Origin: Agapanthus africanus
Lineage: Eukaryota > Streptophyta > Magnoliopsida > Asparagales > Amaryllidaceae
Length of the DNA stretch: 64,000 nt
Reading direction: 5' to 3'
NCBI GenBank assembly: GCA_030015575.1
Contig: CM057347.1
Span: forward strand, 511,193,176-511,257,175
In this document: positions 11,016 through 23,600 of the stretch, piece after piece
How positions within the stretch are numbered: position 1 is the first letter of the stretch
Layout of the letters: each line of letters opens with the position of its first letter
Notes under the pieces: generated by a model
Databases searched by the model: none
What the model was told of the DNA's origin: nothing
Seen by the model: the letters and a program-made list of their open reading frames with translations, nothing else
Made by a program: the position numbers and the translations under genes

Positions 11016-12210
11016 TGTCACGCTCCGCTTTCCAGTGTACGGATAAGGAGACGTGACTAGGCCCGCGACGTATTTACTCAGAAGTAAACACGCTAAGCAT
11101 AAATAAGAAATATAATATAAATGTACACAAGAAAGACATGAGATGTAAATGAACAGCAACTTTTTATTTATTAAATATTCTTTACAATACAACTGAAAAG
11201 TAAATACAATGTGGGAAGCAATGCCTAAACAATGGTTTGAACTGAAAGTAAAAGTATATACAAGTGACTAGAGCTCTGGGTCCTCGATGAACTGCTCCAA
11301 GTCTTCTGCGCTGGGCTCGATCTCCAGATAGTCGGGCCCTCCTGACAACATTCCAAAGAAAGAATAGAAAAGGAATGCCGTCAGCGAACAATCGCTCGGT
11401 AAGTCCCAAAGAGATAGAAATAGAATAGAAAGATAAGAGAGAATATAACTGTATAATGTATGTTTGTTATACTAACGTAATTGTTTGTAGCTTGGTACAG
11501 AATATGTCAGTATATACGAGAGGAGTCAAGCTATTCCGTGGACTAAGGTATATGGAGCACAAGGAACCGTTAAACCACAGAACAACAGCAACGGATATTC
11601 AGGTTAGGTGTATTAAAGTGACCATCATCGTGCCACTTTTAACACATTCCATACCAATCTATCCCTTAGAAAATCCCGTAATGTTTATTGTATTGTTTAT
11701 AGCTGTAAGACTTGCCGAAACCATGATATCAATTGCTCATGTAAACGGATCAGGATGTAAATGGATAATCATGTGATCAAGTCAATGTATATCCATGGTT
11801 CGGTCAGTTCAAGTCATGTTGATATAGATGGTATTCTGGTATTCATATTCAAGTTCCAGTATATATGGATTCATGTTGTATTGGAATTATATTTGGATTG
11901 TATGTAGATTGGAATTGTATTCAGATTAGACTGAGACTCCGTCTGAGTCACACTTAAACAGAATTGGATTTCTGAATTAGGTTTTGGAGTTATCAGTAAC
12001 TGTTGCACATGGACTGCAGGATTTGTGACGTTTTCCAAGCCAATTACCATTGATAACCCCGTTTTAGTTTTCTACCTTAAATAGGCAAACACCCACTTTC
12101 TCCGGCTCCGTGGGGCTCAAGAGAATTGGTCCCGCTTAAACCTATATTTATTAGGGTCCTTATTGTAAATTAATAAACGTAATGGTGTTTTATGAAAAAT
12201 AGTTTTGATA
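11016..12210 (-). repeat. T1 5' LTR remnant
   Basis: The minus-strand LTR terminus AGCGGAGCGTGACA ends at 11016. Going upward, the sequence aligns by eye with the right part of T3 in inverted orientation: the stretch around the micro-ORF, the block near 11500-11530 matching 34140-34190, and more diverged sequence beyond. No LTR start (TGTAA...) is seen, so the 5' part is lost near 12210. The upper boundary is approximate. Confidence 0.65.
11268..11351 (-). CDS. Micro-ORF of 27 codons in T1 LTR, conserved in T3
   Basis: ATG at 11351-11349 and TAG at 11270-11268. The peptide contains GG, EIEPS and EDLEQF and ends in leucine. The T3 LTR at 34331-34414 has an ORF of exactly the same length with the same start and stop; 19 of 27 residues are identical. 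Many identical residues use different codons, including a serine written AGC here and TCT there, which suggests selection on the peptide. It lies near the 3' end of the LTR, so in a transcript it would be in the leader or the 3' end. A polypyrimidine stretch and CAG at the start could instead be a splice acceptor, making this part of an exon. Function unknown. Confidence 0.5.
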   Translation of the reverse strand: MLSGGPDYLEIEPSAEDLEQFIEDPEL

Positions 12211-12313
12211 AACTTGAGGGGGCAACCATAGCAAACCGCGATTCGTTTGCGAAACACGACACACGAAGTGTGGAGTGGAAAGAGAAAAAGGTCCCACCGG
12301 GCGTGTCAGAATC
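12211..12313 (-). other. G1-type leader and PBS beyond the 3' LTR
   Basis: Matches 61372-61465 (leader next to the gag-proximal LTR) closely, including the PBS complement at 12290-12308. Similarity stops near 12211, where the T1 LTR remnant begins. This leader should not be present outside a simple 3' LTR. Confidence 0.8.
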
Positions 12314-12894
12314 TGTTCTCCGCCGAAAGACGGGAAGACAAAAATCTTGCCTGAATTTGGGGGCAGATACTATTTGGTTTTATCCGTCCACCTCTCCGAA
12401 GATGCCAAGTTGATTTATGGCACCATGTATCGAAGGTTTAGACGGATGCGGCCGATGTAGCAGACTTCGTCAGATTCCCCTCATTATGAGGGTTTTTTTT
12501 ATTGTGGGGACGCTCTTCACTGCAGGCGCAAACCCATGCAGTTAATTACGCTACAACATCACGGTAACTACTTTCTCCTTCTCCAGATGGTCCCTTCGTG
12601 CCATGGGTGTTTGTTTTGTTTTTGGTTGCCCGTGGATTGTATACGGAGACTAATTTATGTTGTCGCCCGTAGGCTAAATCCGTATTTTCTTAGATTTGGG
12701 TTTTGGGTTAGGTTTAAGGATTGTTAATCTTGAGACTAAGATCAACTTAACCATTCGTTAATGATACATTAGTCTAATTTTAGACTAAGATCAACTTAAC
12801 CATTCGTTAAGGATACGTTAGTCTAATTTTAGACTAAGATCTACTTAACATGATCATTTAGATCCAACAAAAGAGCATTTGGGCTCTATTGTTT

Positions 12895-13110
12895 TAGTTT
12901 AGGGACTTTGCGGTCCAGTTTAAAGACATCATAGTCTGTAAAGTTTAAAGACATCATAGTCTATGAGTTTAAGGACCTCACGGTCCATAAAGTTTAAGGA
13001 CCCCACAGTCCATAAAGTTTAAGGGCATCTTAGTTCAGTTTAAAGACGTCATAGTCTATAAAATTTAAAGACATCATAGTCTATGAGTTTAAGGACCCCA
13101 CAGTCCGTGG
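12895..13110 (-). repeat. Minisatellite of ~24-27 bp units in G1 LTR
   Basis: About eight units of the form GTTTAAGGACNNCACAGTCCAT. The same motif on the opposite strand forms arrays in both G2 LTRs and in the G2 internal region. Confidence 0.85.
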
Positions 13111-13446
13111 AATGTCTGGTTGTCGGGACCCGCCACCTCTCTGAAGACGTTGAAGGATTACAACGACACATATCAGAGGAGTGAGGAGATGTACCCTTGA
13201 ACCAATATTGGTTGGGAGATCTATAGTCCAGTTTGGGACTAAAATCTGTTAAAAGATTTATGAGCATATGGGCTCAATTAATCTGAGGTAGGGTTCTGTG
13301 GCCACTTTGGGCTCGGCCCATTTAGTTAAAATGTTGAACATTTAACAATGCTGAGTATTGGTTTGGATTCTGACCGTCTTTTTGTCTTTCATTGAGTGCT
13401 GAGCATTCATTATAGCTCTTGGGCTTTTATTTAAAGACCAGTTTAT

Positions 13447-13840
13447 GTTCTCTTAGCGCACACGTGAGAAGCACGTGGTGCGCTTGGTGCTGTGCGCCAG
13501 TTGATGAGCACGGAGCGCTTCTTATGAAATAGCGCACACGTGAGGAGCACGTGGTGCGCTTGGCACTGTGCGCCAGTCAATGAGCGCAGAGCGCTTCTTG
13601 TGAAATAGCGCACACGTGAGGAGCACGTGGTCCGCTTGGCGCTGTGAAGCCAGACAATGAGCGCAGCGCGCTTCTTGTGAAATAGCGCACACGTGAGGAG
13701 TACATGATGCGTTTAGCGCTGTGAAGACAGACAATGAGCATAGAGCGCTTCTTGTGAAATAGCGCACACGTGAGGAGCACGTGGCGCGCTTGGCGCTGTG
13801 AAGCCAGATAATGAGCGCATAGCGCTTCTTGTGAAATTTG
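13447..13840. repeat. 77-bp tandem repeat, five copies, paired CACGTG boxes
   Basis: Units start GCGCACACGTGAGGAGCACG near 13458, 13531, 13607, 13684 and 13760. Most units hold two CACGTG cores 5 bp apart inside an inverted repeat. The sister LTR has a similar array at 62695-63100 with different unit details. Confidence 0.9.
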
Positions 13841-13929
13841 GAGCGCTAAGGCTCTGCAACACTGCGCGTTAGTTTTGGAGCGCTGAAGCGCTTCTTTTAA
13901 TTGGAGCGCTAGGGCTCTTTTTAGGCAGC

Positions 13930-13934
13930 TTTGC
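13930..13934. other. T2 target-site duplication, left copy (TTTGC)
   Basis: TTTGC precedes the LTR start TGTAAT and recurs at 24501-24505. The sister G1 LTR has a single TTTGC at the equivalent uninterrupted place (near 63190). Confidence 0.95.
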
Positions 13935-16900
13935 TGTAATACCCGGTTCTCTTTTGTACGCCGATGTCCGTATTTATATAAATTACCACTTACAAGTTTG
14001 TTAGTTTACATTCAAAATTATTTTTAGTTAGTTTAAATACCTTATTACCTATCTAGTATATTCTTTACCAGATTCTTGTATTTGCTATTTCCGCCCTTTT
14101 CCCTAGTTCCCCTATCCTTACTTATTTCCAAAACCAAGCCCATTCTCATCATTTTCCTTACCTTCCTCCAGCCCATTAACAAACCAAGTTCTTCAAAACT
14201 ATTTAGTTTAAACCCTCCAAATCTATTCAAAGTTCTACCTATGTCTTTCCTCATCAGCCCATTCTTGTTTTTTTTAAATAAACCTATTTTGAACGAACCC
14301 ACAGAACCAGCCCACACTAATAATTATTTTATTTTATTTAGTTAAGCCTCTGGTCCGTTTCTATTTATTTTCCCTAATCAAATTCTTCTTTATTAAATTT
14401 CCTTTCCCTAATATCTATATTATTCAGCCCACCCTCTAAATCAATTAAAACCTTTAGCCAGCCCACTTTCTTTTCCCCAAATTAATTCTTTTCCTTTTAT
14501 TTCCTGGCCCACCGTAACACTCCCCGGCCCCCTCTCATCTTCTGTGTTTTGTTATTTCTTTTTAAATAAGTCGGCCCGCCCCCATATATTTTTCCCCATT
14601 GGTTTTGTTAGAATTCCTCTGGCCCAACACTCCCCGGCCCACTCATTTTTCCCTCACCCGCGCTTACAACCCGACCCGGCCCGTCGCTTCTTCTTCCTCC
14701 CGTTGCGCTTCTCCCGCGCTCGTCTCCTTCGCCGACGCCTCCGCCCACGCTTGCGCCCACGTCGCCACTCCACGTGCCTCGCTCGCGAACGTTACTACGA
14801 CGCGCGCCCTCCACCTCTCTCCTCTACCTACCACTCCCTTTTTCCTCGCTCGTCTCTCCCTCGTTCTCATTTTCCCTCCTCAAACTCTGCCACATCCACT
14901 TTTCTCAACGACGACGACAACCGTTTTCCCATTCCTTCATCACCTCACCACTTCGCTCGCCCCGACGGCGACGACCACGACCTCGCTTCCTCTCTGCATC
15001 CTCCACCCTCACACACATCGCCGTCGGCACCTCCACAGAGCCCTGCATCCGAGCTCGACCACCCCTGCCCGGCGCCGACGAGCTCCTCGTCTCGTCGTTG
15101 ACCGCCCCTTCATCATCATCATCATCATCCTCAGTTCTCTTTCTCTCTCCCTTTCCATTTCTCTGTCTCTCACCCTTCTGTCTTCTCACTCTCTCTCTCT
15201 CCCTACGTTTCTAAGCCCCCTTTCTCTCTCCGACTCCCTATGTCCCTCTCTCTCTAACCCTCAGCTTTCTCTCTCTCTCAATTCTCAGCTCTCTCTCTCT
15301 CTCTCAGTTTTCCCTCTTTCTCACTCTTCTCTCTCTCTATCTCTCTGCAGTCTCTCTCTCTCACTCTCACTCCCTCTCTCTCAATTCCCTCTCGATTCTC
15401 TTTTTCTCTCTCTAACCCCGCTCTGTGGACCACCACCCTCACCGTCAAGACCCCGGCAACCGAGTCTTCGATGCAAAGCTCGAGCTTCTAGCCTAGTCCA
15501 AGCTCCGAGGCCGAGCCAAGATCGAGCCGAGGCCAATACTTGTCATGATCGCGTCGGGCTATCACAATAGACCGCGTCGCTGCCGTGCATCCCCGAGACG
15601 CCTCCAGGCAAGTTTCCTACTTGCTTACATGCTATTTACCTAAGTTACGATCTTTAATTACATATATCATAAAGTTGCAAGTTTAGATAAATTATGTGTC
15701 GTGACTGTTCGATACTTGTTCCCTTAGGAAATCATTATCAAATTTGGCGGAACTAAATAGTTTTGATTGGCCCGTATGGCTTTGAACTTAGTGTATGAAT
15801 TTCGTTGGATAATTTGATCATTTACGACTAAAACAACTGCCCCCAAGTTTAACCGTAAAACTGTAATTCTGTTGCACCTGAAAACCGTTAAATTCACTAT
15901 AAATCATATACATGGTAGAATGGTGCGTCTGAGGGCTCAAATCGAATCCATCTCGACGAACTTTAACCCTATACTAGTTTCCAGACATTCCTGTACTTAA
16001 ACCGTGATGATAATTGTATCGGAGTGCGACTCTGGACTGCAGTCCAGAGCGACTCCAGTCGTTGCTTTCTGTTCCGTATTGGGTACCACAGGATTTCCTT
16101 AACTAGTAGGTTGCGTAACTCCACTTTTTATTATAGATAAATCTGTTAGCTAGACAACACAATTGGTTTCATTCTGTTTCGTTACCGTTTGATATTTAAT
16201 CGGTAATTTAATAGATCGGGACACATAACAGTCCCAACAGAATCAGAATTGGCATGTTAATATTAAACAGATTATAACTCCTAACATATAGATGCGATTG
16301 ACGATCCGTATGTTGCGTTGAAAACCTTACTGAAAAGTCTAGAATTCATCCAACTGTAGCATCGCTAAAATCTGATCCCAACTGGGATTAAAATGCGTTG
16401 CGAAACGGACATCTGATTCTGAAACCGGATTTCCAGGCGCGAGCGCTTAAAATGAAATGGTTATAATTAATGATCCTGGAACCCGATTGGCTTGAAACAA
16501 AATCTATGGATGGATAACTGAACATACTAATTACTACCTGTTTATCGTTTCGCTAAATTATATATGTACGTTTCATGATAAATCGTGCAAGTGATAGACT
16601 ATTGTTTTATGACACCTTAATTGTGCTTCTTATATTGTTCATGCATCACATCATATCCATATCATTGTAGTGATAACCTAGTGATATTGTGTATTCACCC
16701 AGTGTTAAATCTTAGTGATGATTGTGGCAAGTACGTCAGTGTTCGTGTATCCGTGATTAAGTGAAAGTGATACGTACTTGTACACAATCAGTGACCCAGT
16801 TATTTATTGCATTGTCGACGTCTGTGAGATGCGTGCACGTGTGACTATAAGTGGAATGGGACATTTATGGAAGCGTTGCACGGGTGTCACAGATAAGACA

Positions 16901-17782
16901 CCAGATACTGCCGTTTATCTTAAGTATTAGTCGGGACGTGCTTGATGGAGGTCCTGCCTCCAGTTCTCGCGCAGACTTGTCACGGATCGATTAGTATTTA
17001 GGTTGATGGTTAGCGTTTGATGTAGACCACAAGGTGTGGGGTAGTTTAAGTGTGTGTTCAACAGAATCTCGGGATTCCCATGCCGGCTTATATATTTAGG
17101 GAGTTATATGGAGATTTACAGGGTACGTGATATATACACCGTGATATTCTTGTTACATGTTGGGTCCGTGGTCCCTTACCCTTGGGTTCTACTCTTGGGT
17201 GGAGGACACTCGCGAGTGGTTGACTCTCTCACACTTAGACTGACGATAGGCTTAGTGACCTGTACAGTGAGACTTAGAGACTGATAGGGATACTGGCATT
17301 TTTATTCCTTTTGTACTGTGTTGGCATACGTGACATATTGTTATACTGCTTTACTGTTCCGCTGCATTGATTACTGCACATGCATATTCATGATGTCATT
17401 TATTTTACTGTTTCACATACCTATTATCACTGTTAGAACTGTCACTTGATTTTATACATATTATATTGCTATTGTGTCGCTCTGACGACCTGAGTATGCA
17501 TGCTCAGTGTGAGGAGAAGATTTAGCCTGGATCAGAACTAGACGTGCATCACAGACTTCTTGACTTGCTATTCCGAGATTCATTCGTTTGTTCCACTTCA
17601 GGTCAGTTTATATTATTGTTTCTTTCAGTTACTGCATTTCTCATTACATGTGCATCATTTACTGTTTACCATGATAAACTAGAAGCCGAAGTGTGACTAC
17701 GGCAGGACATTTCCTTGACCGTAGGAGCATGGCTGGCCTTGTCTACCCTCGTATTCCGTATTTTGGGAAGCGGGGCGTGACA
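13935..17782 (+). repeat. T2 5' LTR
   Basis: TGTAATACCCGG at the start, GGGAAGCGGGGCGTGACA at the end. Contains pyrimidine-rich low-complexity sequence (15136-15420). Long open frames inside are discussed under rejected items. Confidence 0.95.
15136..15420 (+). repeat. CT-rich microsatellite in T2 5' LTR
   Basis: Interrupted (CT)n/(TCTCTC)n tract; the 3' LTR carries the same tract at 21838-22140 with different run lengths, as expected of slippage. Confidence 0.9.
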
Positions 17783-17791
17783 TGGTTTAGT

Positions 17792-17803
17792 TGGTATCAG
17801 AGC
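17792..17803 (+). other. T2 primer-binding site (tRNA-Met type)
   Basis: TGGTATCAGAGC is an exact complement of the plant initiator tRNA-Met 3' end. It lies nine bases after the LTR end. Confidence 0.9.
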
Positions 17804-18138
17804 CCAGGTTTTGCATCGATTGGGATTGCAGTTTTCCGTGTATAGTTTGGCAATCTAAGATATCCTTCAGTCTAGATTGTAAACTTGATATTCTTGATCC
17901 ATATTCACATCGTGTGTTCAGCTATCCATTCGCTATGGTTTCGGGTGACTTGGCAAGATTACGTGGTTGCAATTGCACTACCGTATTCTGTTTAGATGAC
18001 TTAAAGTCATACAGTTGATTCTCCACTTGTAATAAATTCATCATCTTTGATATTCTTGAATCCTTGTCCTATCCATATCATATTTTGATTTATTTAGCGT
18101 GTGACTCATATCAATCTCGAAATTGTTGTTTCAGGATC

Positions 18139-18540
18139 ATGTCTTCCAACGACTCTTCATCTTTATCCGCTCCCCAGAATCAGGCTGTTGAGATCCTTAG
18201 TGTACTGCAAGGTTTAAAGGAAACCCAGGAGCGAACAAACGACCTATTAGCTGAAGGGCTGAGAAGACAGGTGAGCTAGACCCCAGCGGGAGTCTCCTAT
18301 CATAAAGGGATCCCTATTAGACGAGGAAAAGAGAAGAAGATGAAGCGTCAACAGAAGCGTCAACAGAACCCTTGCTGTGGATATTGTAAGAGGCCAGGAC
18401 ATCTTCAGAAGGATTGTCGCCGTGCCCAAGGGAAATGTTTGATATGCGGTTCCGACAAACATCTCATCAATGGTTGTCCAGAAAGGAAAGAACTACAAGG
18501 AGGAAACTCGTCCACACTCCCCACTTCTACCAAGTGAGGA
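18139..18540 (+). pseudogene. gag: T2 mini-gag: nucleocapsid with two CCHC knuckles, one stop
   Basis: Frame starts MSSNDSSS at 18139, reads a short helical stretch (AVEILSVLQGLKETQERTND), meets TAG at 18277-18279, and continues in the same frame to a stop at 18535-18537. The second half has a basic patch and two knuckles, CGYCKRPGHLQKDC (near 18373) and CLICGSDKHLINGC (near 18436), both C-x2-C-x4-H-x4-C and very like those of T1. The usual central gag domain is missing, so about 132 codons remain against several hundred. TTTCAG lies just before the start and could be a splice acceptor. With the stop it is probably inactive in this copy. Confidence 0.75.
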
Positions 18541-18914
18541 TCATCGCATAGTTTGAACTTCGACCATAAGGCGGATCTAACGCAGGATTCAACTCGCGTA
18601 ACGATGATGCAGCGTTCTGACAATCGAAGAAGAATTCTATGATTTCCAATTTCAGTAATAATGTTGTCATCTTTTATAAACATTTCTTTCCGTTTGAACC
18701 TTTGTATCCGTCGAACTTTTAGTTGAATGAAATAAAATTTGAATCATAATATATGTATCATTCTCATGCTTTCTCTATGTCAAATTCTATTCATTATCAC
18801 AGTATTTTCATTCTGATCTTTCAGTTCCTGCAACCGCACATTTTTCCTATATTTTGTACCCTGAGTTTTCCTTGATGTATTCCACTGTCTAATCGTGACT
18901 TCTCTTTTCAGGCC
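18541..18914 (+). other. T2 spacer, nothing recognised
   Basis: About 370 bp of AT-rich sequence without a gene. A polypyrimidine tract with TTTTCAG directly precedes the next ORF, a possible intron end. Confidence 0.4.
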
Positions 18915-19400
18915 ATGGCCCACCCTGGAGCAGCACCGCATCTAGACGAGGATGCACAGTCATGCGTTTCCTTAGATCACACACTGACGAGTTCCGATGA
19001 TGAGGTCAACGGTCCCCAAGCCAATCTCGGAAACCACGTTCCAAAGGGCGAGGGAGCAGCCGCCCCAGAGTTCGATGTGATAGCTGATTCTGATGAAGAG
19101 GAAGAAGATCCCGAAGAGAACCCTGTAGAGGAAGATCAGATAGAAGAAGATCCCGATGAGGACCCGGTAGAAGAAAATCCAGTTGAGGAAAACCTCGTGG
19201 AAGAAAATCCAAAAGAAGAAAATTACATAGAATAAGATCTCGATGAAGAAGCTCTATCCGAGAATGAAGGACCAGAAGATCAAGACCCTGCCGTGGAAGA
19301 ATTTCCTTTGGCGGTCCCCGCGAGACGATATGGGAATGGACGGCTCTACCTGAGTGCGCAAGCCTACCGCAACCTACTGAACCTCCACAACCGCGGCTGA
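18915..19400 (+). pseudogene. T2 acidic protein of unknown function, one stop
   Basis: ATG in a strong plant context (GCCATGGCC) directly after a splice-acceptor-like TTTTCAG. The first 106 codons end in a run of glutamate/aspartate/proline units of the form (E)ENPVEED. After TAA at 19233-19235 the same frame goes on through more acidic sequence and ends with VPARRYGNGRLYLSAQAYRN and a stop near 19400, about 161 codons in all. I do not recognise the family. Low-complexity acidic tails occur in plant Ty3 polyproteins, so it may be a relic of a longer pol or gag tail rather than a separate gene. Confidence 0.5.
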
Positions 19401-20642
19401 CGGAATATCTTTTGTTGTGTCTTTCAGGCCAAATAAAATGTGTATAGTTTAGGGCCGCTTTTAGCCTTTGGGAATGCCTGGTTTCAAATTTTCTTGAATG
19501 AAATAAATCTTCTGAATTCGTAAACCTTTTGATTATTGGTTCGCTTGATACTTGTTTATTGCCCATATCCATTTATTTTCTGCTGAGTTCCCTGACTGTC
19601 CACCCCTACCCATTGTATAGTTTTCACCTCGTTTCGATTAGAAAGTACCGCACCCTGATCCTTGGAATGAGCCATCCTTATCCTTCTTCTGTGTCCCGTT
19701 TGAGATCCTTCTGGGAGGAGAACAGTTCCTGTGAAACTTCCGAGTTCACTAACTCTTCAGATTCTGATTTCGTGGGTTGTACCGATTGTTGTTTCCCCCA
19801 CACTTTTCCTTTGGTATTCCTTTATTGCTCAACCTTACTTCCTGTGCTGACCCTATCCCAATCTCCTTAGCATTCAGCCTAAAGCCGACACACTTCAACC
19901 TTCTGTTTGAGCCACACTTCCTTATAATCATTACCCTATCTAGCCCTATACCTATGTGTGTTCTTCCTATTACCCTAATTATATATAGGGACACTGTTAT
20001 TCAAAAATTTAGTTTTCAGTACTTTGAATTTATCAAAGAGAGTGTGTTATTGATTACTCTATTTTCATATATTTTAAATACGCTATTATTAATCTCGTTT
20101 TCAGTAGCGCAAACTTACACTGCGCATATATTGTTCCATGTTTCCCGTTTTCGTTATGTGAGTTTTCTAAGTTGATTTAAAACTTTTCGATCGATAAATT
20201 ACCTTAAAATGTTTTAACCTATCGACTAAGCTTTCACTACCTCATTGTCGTTACTATATTTTCGGGTGTTATGCCTATGTTTACTATTATAAATGGTTGA
20301 ACCTTACACCTATATTTTTCCTGCTTGCTTTTAATAGGCTTAGATGTGCATACTTGAGTTTCGACTTTTATCAAACACATTTTGATTATTATTGTTCGTT
20401 ACTAATACCTATATTCTCGTATACTCGTAGTTGCCCTTATGGTTATACTGGCCGTATACCTATGTAGACCTATCTTTCGGTATGTGGTTTTTACTTATAT
20501 ATATATTACAAATTTCTCCGTCCACATATTTCTAGTAAATCTTTATGTGTTAGTTTATAATATGATAGCTTTCTGCCTATGTTTGTATAACTTATAGTTT
20601 ATTTTAAATTTCGAGGACGAAATTTTTGTAAGGGTGGTATGA
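19401..20642 (+). other. T2 3' non-coding region and polypurine tract
   Basis: About 1.2 kb AT-rich without a supported gene. It ends with CGAGGACGAAATTTTTG and AAGGGTGGTATGA just before the 3' LTR, the PPT neighbourhood typical of Tekay-like elements. Confidence 0.7.
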
Positions 20643-23600
20643 TGTAATACCCGGTTCTCTTTTGTACGCCGATGTCCGTATTTATATAAATTACCACTTA
20701 CAAGTTTGTTAGTTTACATTCAAAATTATTTTTAGTTAGTTTAAATACCTTATTACCTATCTAGTATATTCTTTACCAGATTCTTGTATTTGCTATTTCC
20801 GCCCTTTTCCCTAGTTCCCCTATCCTTACTTATTTCCAAACCCAAGCCCATTCTCATCATTTTCCTTACCTTCCTCCAGCCCATTAACAAACCAAGTTCT
20901 TCAAAACTATTTAGTTTAAACCCTCCAAATCTATTCAAAGTTTTACCTATGTCTTTCCTCATCAGCCCATTCTTGTTTTTTTTAAATAAACCTATTTTGA
21001 ACGAACCCACAGAACCAGCCCACACTAATAATTATTTTATTTTATTTAGTTAAGCCTCTGGCCCGTTTCTATTTATTTTCCCTAATCAAATTCTTCTTTA
21101 TTAAATTTCCTTTCCCTAATATCTATATTATTCAGCCCACCCTCTAAATCAATTAAAACCTTTAGCCAGCCCACTTTCTTTTCCCCAAATTAATTCTTTT
21201 CCTTTTATTTCCTGGCCCACCGTAACACTCCCCGGCCCCCTCTCATCTTCTGTGTTTTGTTATTTCTTTTTAAATAAGTCGGCCCGCCCCCATATATTTT
21301 TCCCCATTGGTTTTGTTAGAATTCCTCTGGCCCAACACTCCCCGGCCCACTCATTTTTCCCTCACCCGCGCTTACAACCCGACCCGGCCCGTCGCTTCTT
21401 CTTCCTCCCGTTGCGCTTCTCCCGCGCTCGTCTCCTTCGCCGACGCCTCCGCCCACGCTTGCGCCCACGTCGCCGCTCCACGTGCCTCGCTCGCGAACGT
21501 TACCACGACGCGCGCCCTCCACCTCTCTCCTCTACCTACCACTCCCTTTTTCCTCGCTCGTCTCTCCCTCGTTCTCATTTTCCCTCCTCAAACTCTGCCA
21601 CATCCACTTTTCTCAACGACGACGACAACCGTTTTCCCATTCCTTCATCACCTCACCACTTCGCTCGCCCCGACGGCGACGACCACGACCTCGCTTCCTC
21701 TCTGCATCCTCCACCCTCGCACACATCGTCGTCGGCACCTCCACAGAGCCCTGCATCCGAGCTCGACCACCCCTGCCCGGCGCCGACGAGCTCCTCCTCG
21801 TCTCGTCGTCGACCGCCCCTTCATCATCATCATCATCATCCTCAGTTCTCTTTCTCTCTCCCTCTCCATTTCTCTGTCTCTCACCCCTCTGTCTTCTCAC
21901 TCTCTCTCTCTCTCTCCCTACGTTTCTCAGCCCCCTTTCTCTCTCCGACTCCCTCTGTCCCTCTCTCTCTAACCCTCAGCTTTCTCTTTCTTTCTCTCTC
22001 TCTCAATTCTCAGCTCTCTCTCTCTCAGTTTTCCCTCTTTCTCACTCTTCTCTCTCTCTATCTCTCTGCAGTCTCTCTCTCTCTCTCACTCCCTCTCTCT
22101 CAATTCCCTCTCGATTCTCTTTTTCTCTCTCTAACCCCGCTCTGTGGACCACCACCCTCACCGTCAAGACCCCAGCAACCGAGTCTTCGATGCCAAGCTC
22201 GAGCTTCTAGCCTAGTCCAAGCTCCGAGGCCGAGCCAAGATCGAGCCGAGGCCAATACTTGTCGTGATCGCGTCGGGCTATCACAATAGACCGCGTCGCT
22301 GCCGTGCATCCCCGAGACGCCTCCAGGCAAGTTTCCTACTTGCTTACATGCTATTTACCTAAGTTACGATCTTTAATTACATATATCATAAAGTTGCAAG
22401 TTTAGATAAATTATGTGTCGTGACTGTTCGATGCTTGTTCCCTTAGGAAATCATTATCAAATTTGGCGGAACTAAATAGTTTTGATTGGCCCGTATGGCT
22501 TTGAACGTAGTGTATGAATTTCGTTGGATAATTTGATCATTTACGACTAAAACAACTGCCCCCAAGTTTAACCGTAAAACTGTAATTCTATTGCACCTGA
22601 AAACCGTTAAATTCACTATAAATCATATACATGGTAGAATGGTGCGTCTGAGGGCTCAAATCGAAGCCATCTCGGCGAAATTTAACCCTATACTAGTTTC
22701 CAGACATTCCTGTACTTAAACCGTGATGATAATTGTATCGGAGTGCGACTCTGGACTCCAGTCCAGAGCGACTCCAGTCGTTGCTTGCTGTTCCGTATTG
22801 GGTACCACAGGATTTCCTTAACTAGTAGGTTGCGTAAATCCACTGTTTATTATAGATAAATCTGTTAGATACACAACACAATTGGTTTCATTCTGTTTCG
22901 TTACCGTTTGATATTTAATCGGTAATTTAATAGATCGGGACACATAACAGTCCCAACAGAATCAGAATTGGCATGTTAATATTAAACAGATTATAACTCC
23001 TAACTTACAGATGCGATTGACGATCCGTCTGTTGCGTTGAAAACCTTACTCAAAAACCTAGAATTCATCCAACTATAGCATTGCTAAAATCTGATCCCAA
23101 CTGGGATTAAAATGCGTTGCGAAATGAACATCTGATTCTGAAACCGGATTTCCAGCCGCGAGCGCTTAAAATGAAATGGTTATAATTAATGATCCTGGAA
23201 CCCGATTGGCTTGAAACAAAATTCTATGGATGGATAACTGAACATACTAATTACTACCTGTTTATCGTTTCGCTAAATTATATATGTACGTTTCATGATA
23301 AATCGTGCAAGTGATAGACTATTGTTTTATGACACCTTAATTGTGCTTCTTATACTGTTCATGCATCACATCATATCCATATCATTGTAGTGATAACCTA
23401 GTGATATTGTGTATTCACCCAGTGTTAAATCTTAGTGATGATTGTGGCAAGTACGTCAGTGTTCGTGTATCCGTGATTAAGTGAAAGTGATACGTACTTG
23501 TACACAATCAGTGACCCAGTTATTTATTGCATTGTCGACGTCTGTGAGATGCGTGCACGTGTGACTATAAGTGGAATGGGACATTTATGGAAGCGTTGCA

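Larger units (their letters stand above)
7679..12210 (-). mobile_element. T1: truncated Tekay/Del-like Ty3 element, minus strand
   Basis: Reading on the minus strand from about 12210: LTR remnant, leader, gag, protease, RT and RNase H in Ty3 order. C1 interrupts RNase H at 7679; the rest of RNase H, the integrase and the 3' LTR are not in the window. The lineage call rests on two CCHC knuckles, a DTGAS protease, the RT motif FIDDILVYS, and an LTR terminus AGCGGAGCGTGACA like those of T2 and T3. The 5' end of the LTR is missing at the junction with G1. Confidence 0.75.
12314..13934 (-). repeat. G1 LTR (3'), lower part, cut by T2
   Basis: Collinear with 61466-63190 of the other G1 LTR. Contains the GGACTRTGRGGTCCTTAAA-type minisatellite (12895-13110) and the 77-bp repeat (13447-13840). 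Ends at the T2 target site TTTGC. Confidence 0.9.

Noticed and set aside
14544..15570. Long plus-strand open frames in the T2 LTRs (up to 323 codons here and 345 codons at 21252-22289)
   Set aside because: They are Ser/Pro/Leu/His-rich low-complexity translations of CT-rich DNA. The two LTR copies, nearly identical in DNA, have different longest frames because of single changes. No domain is seen.
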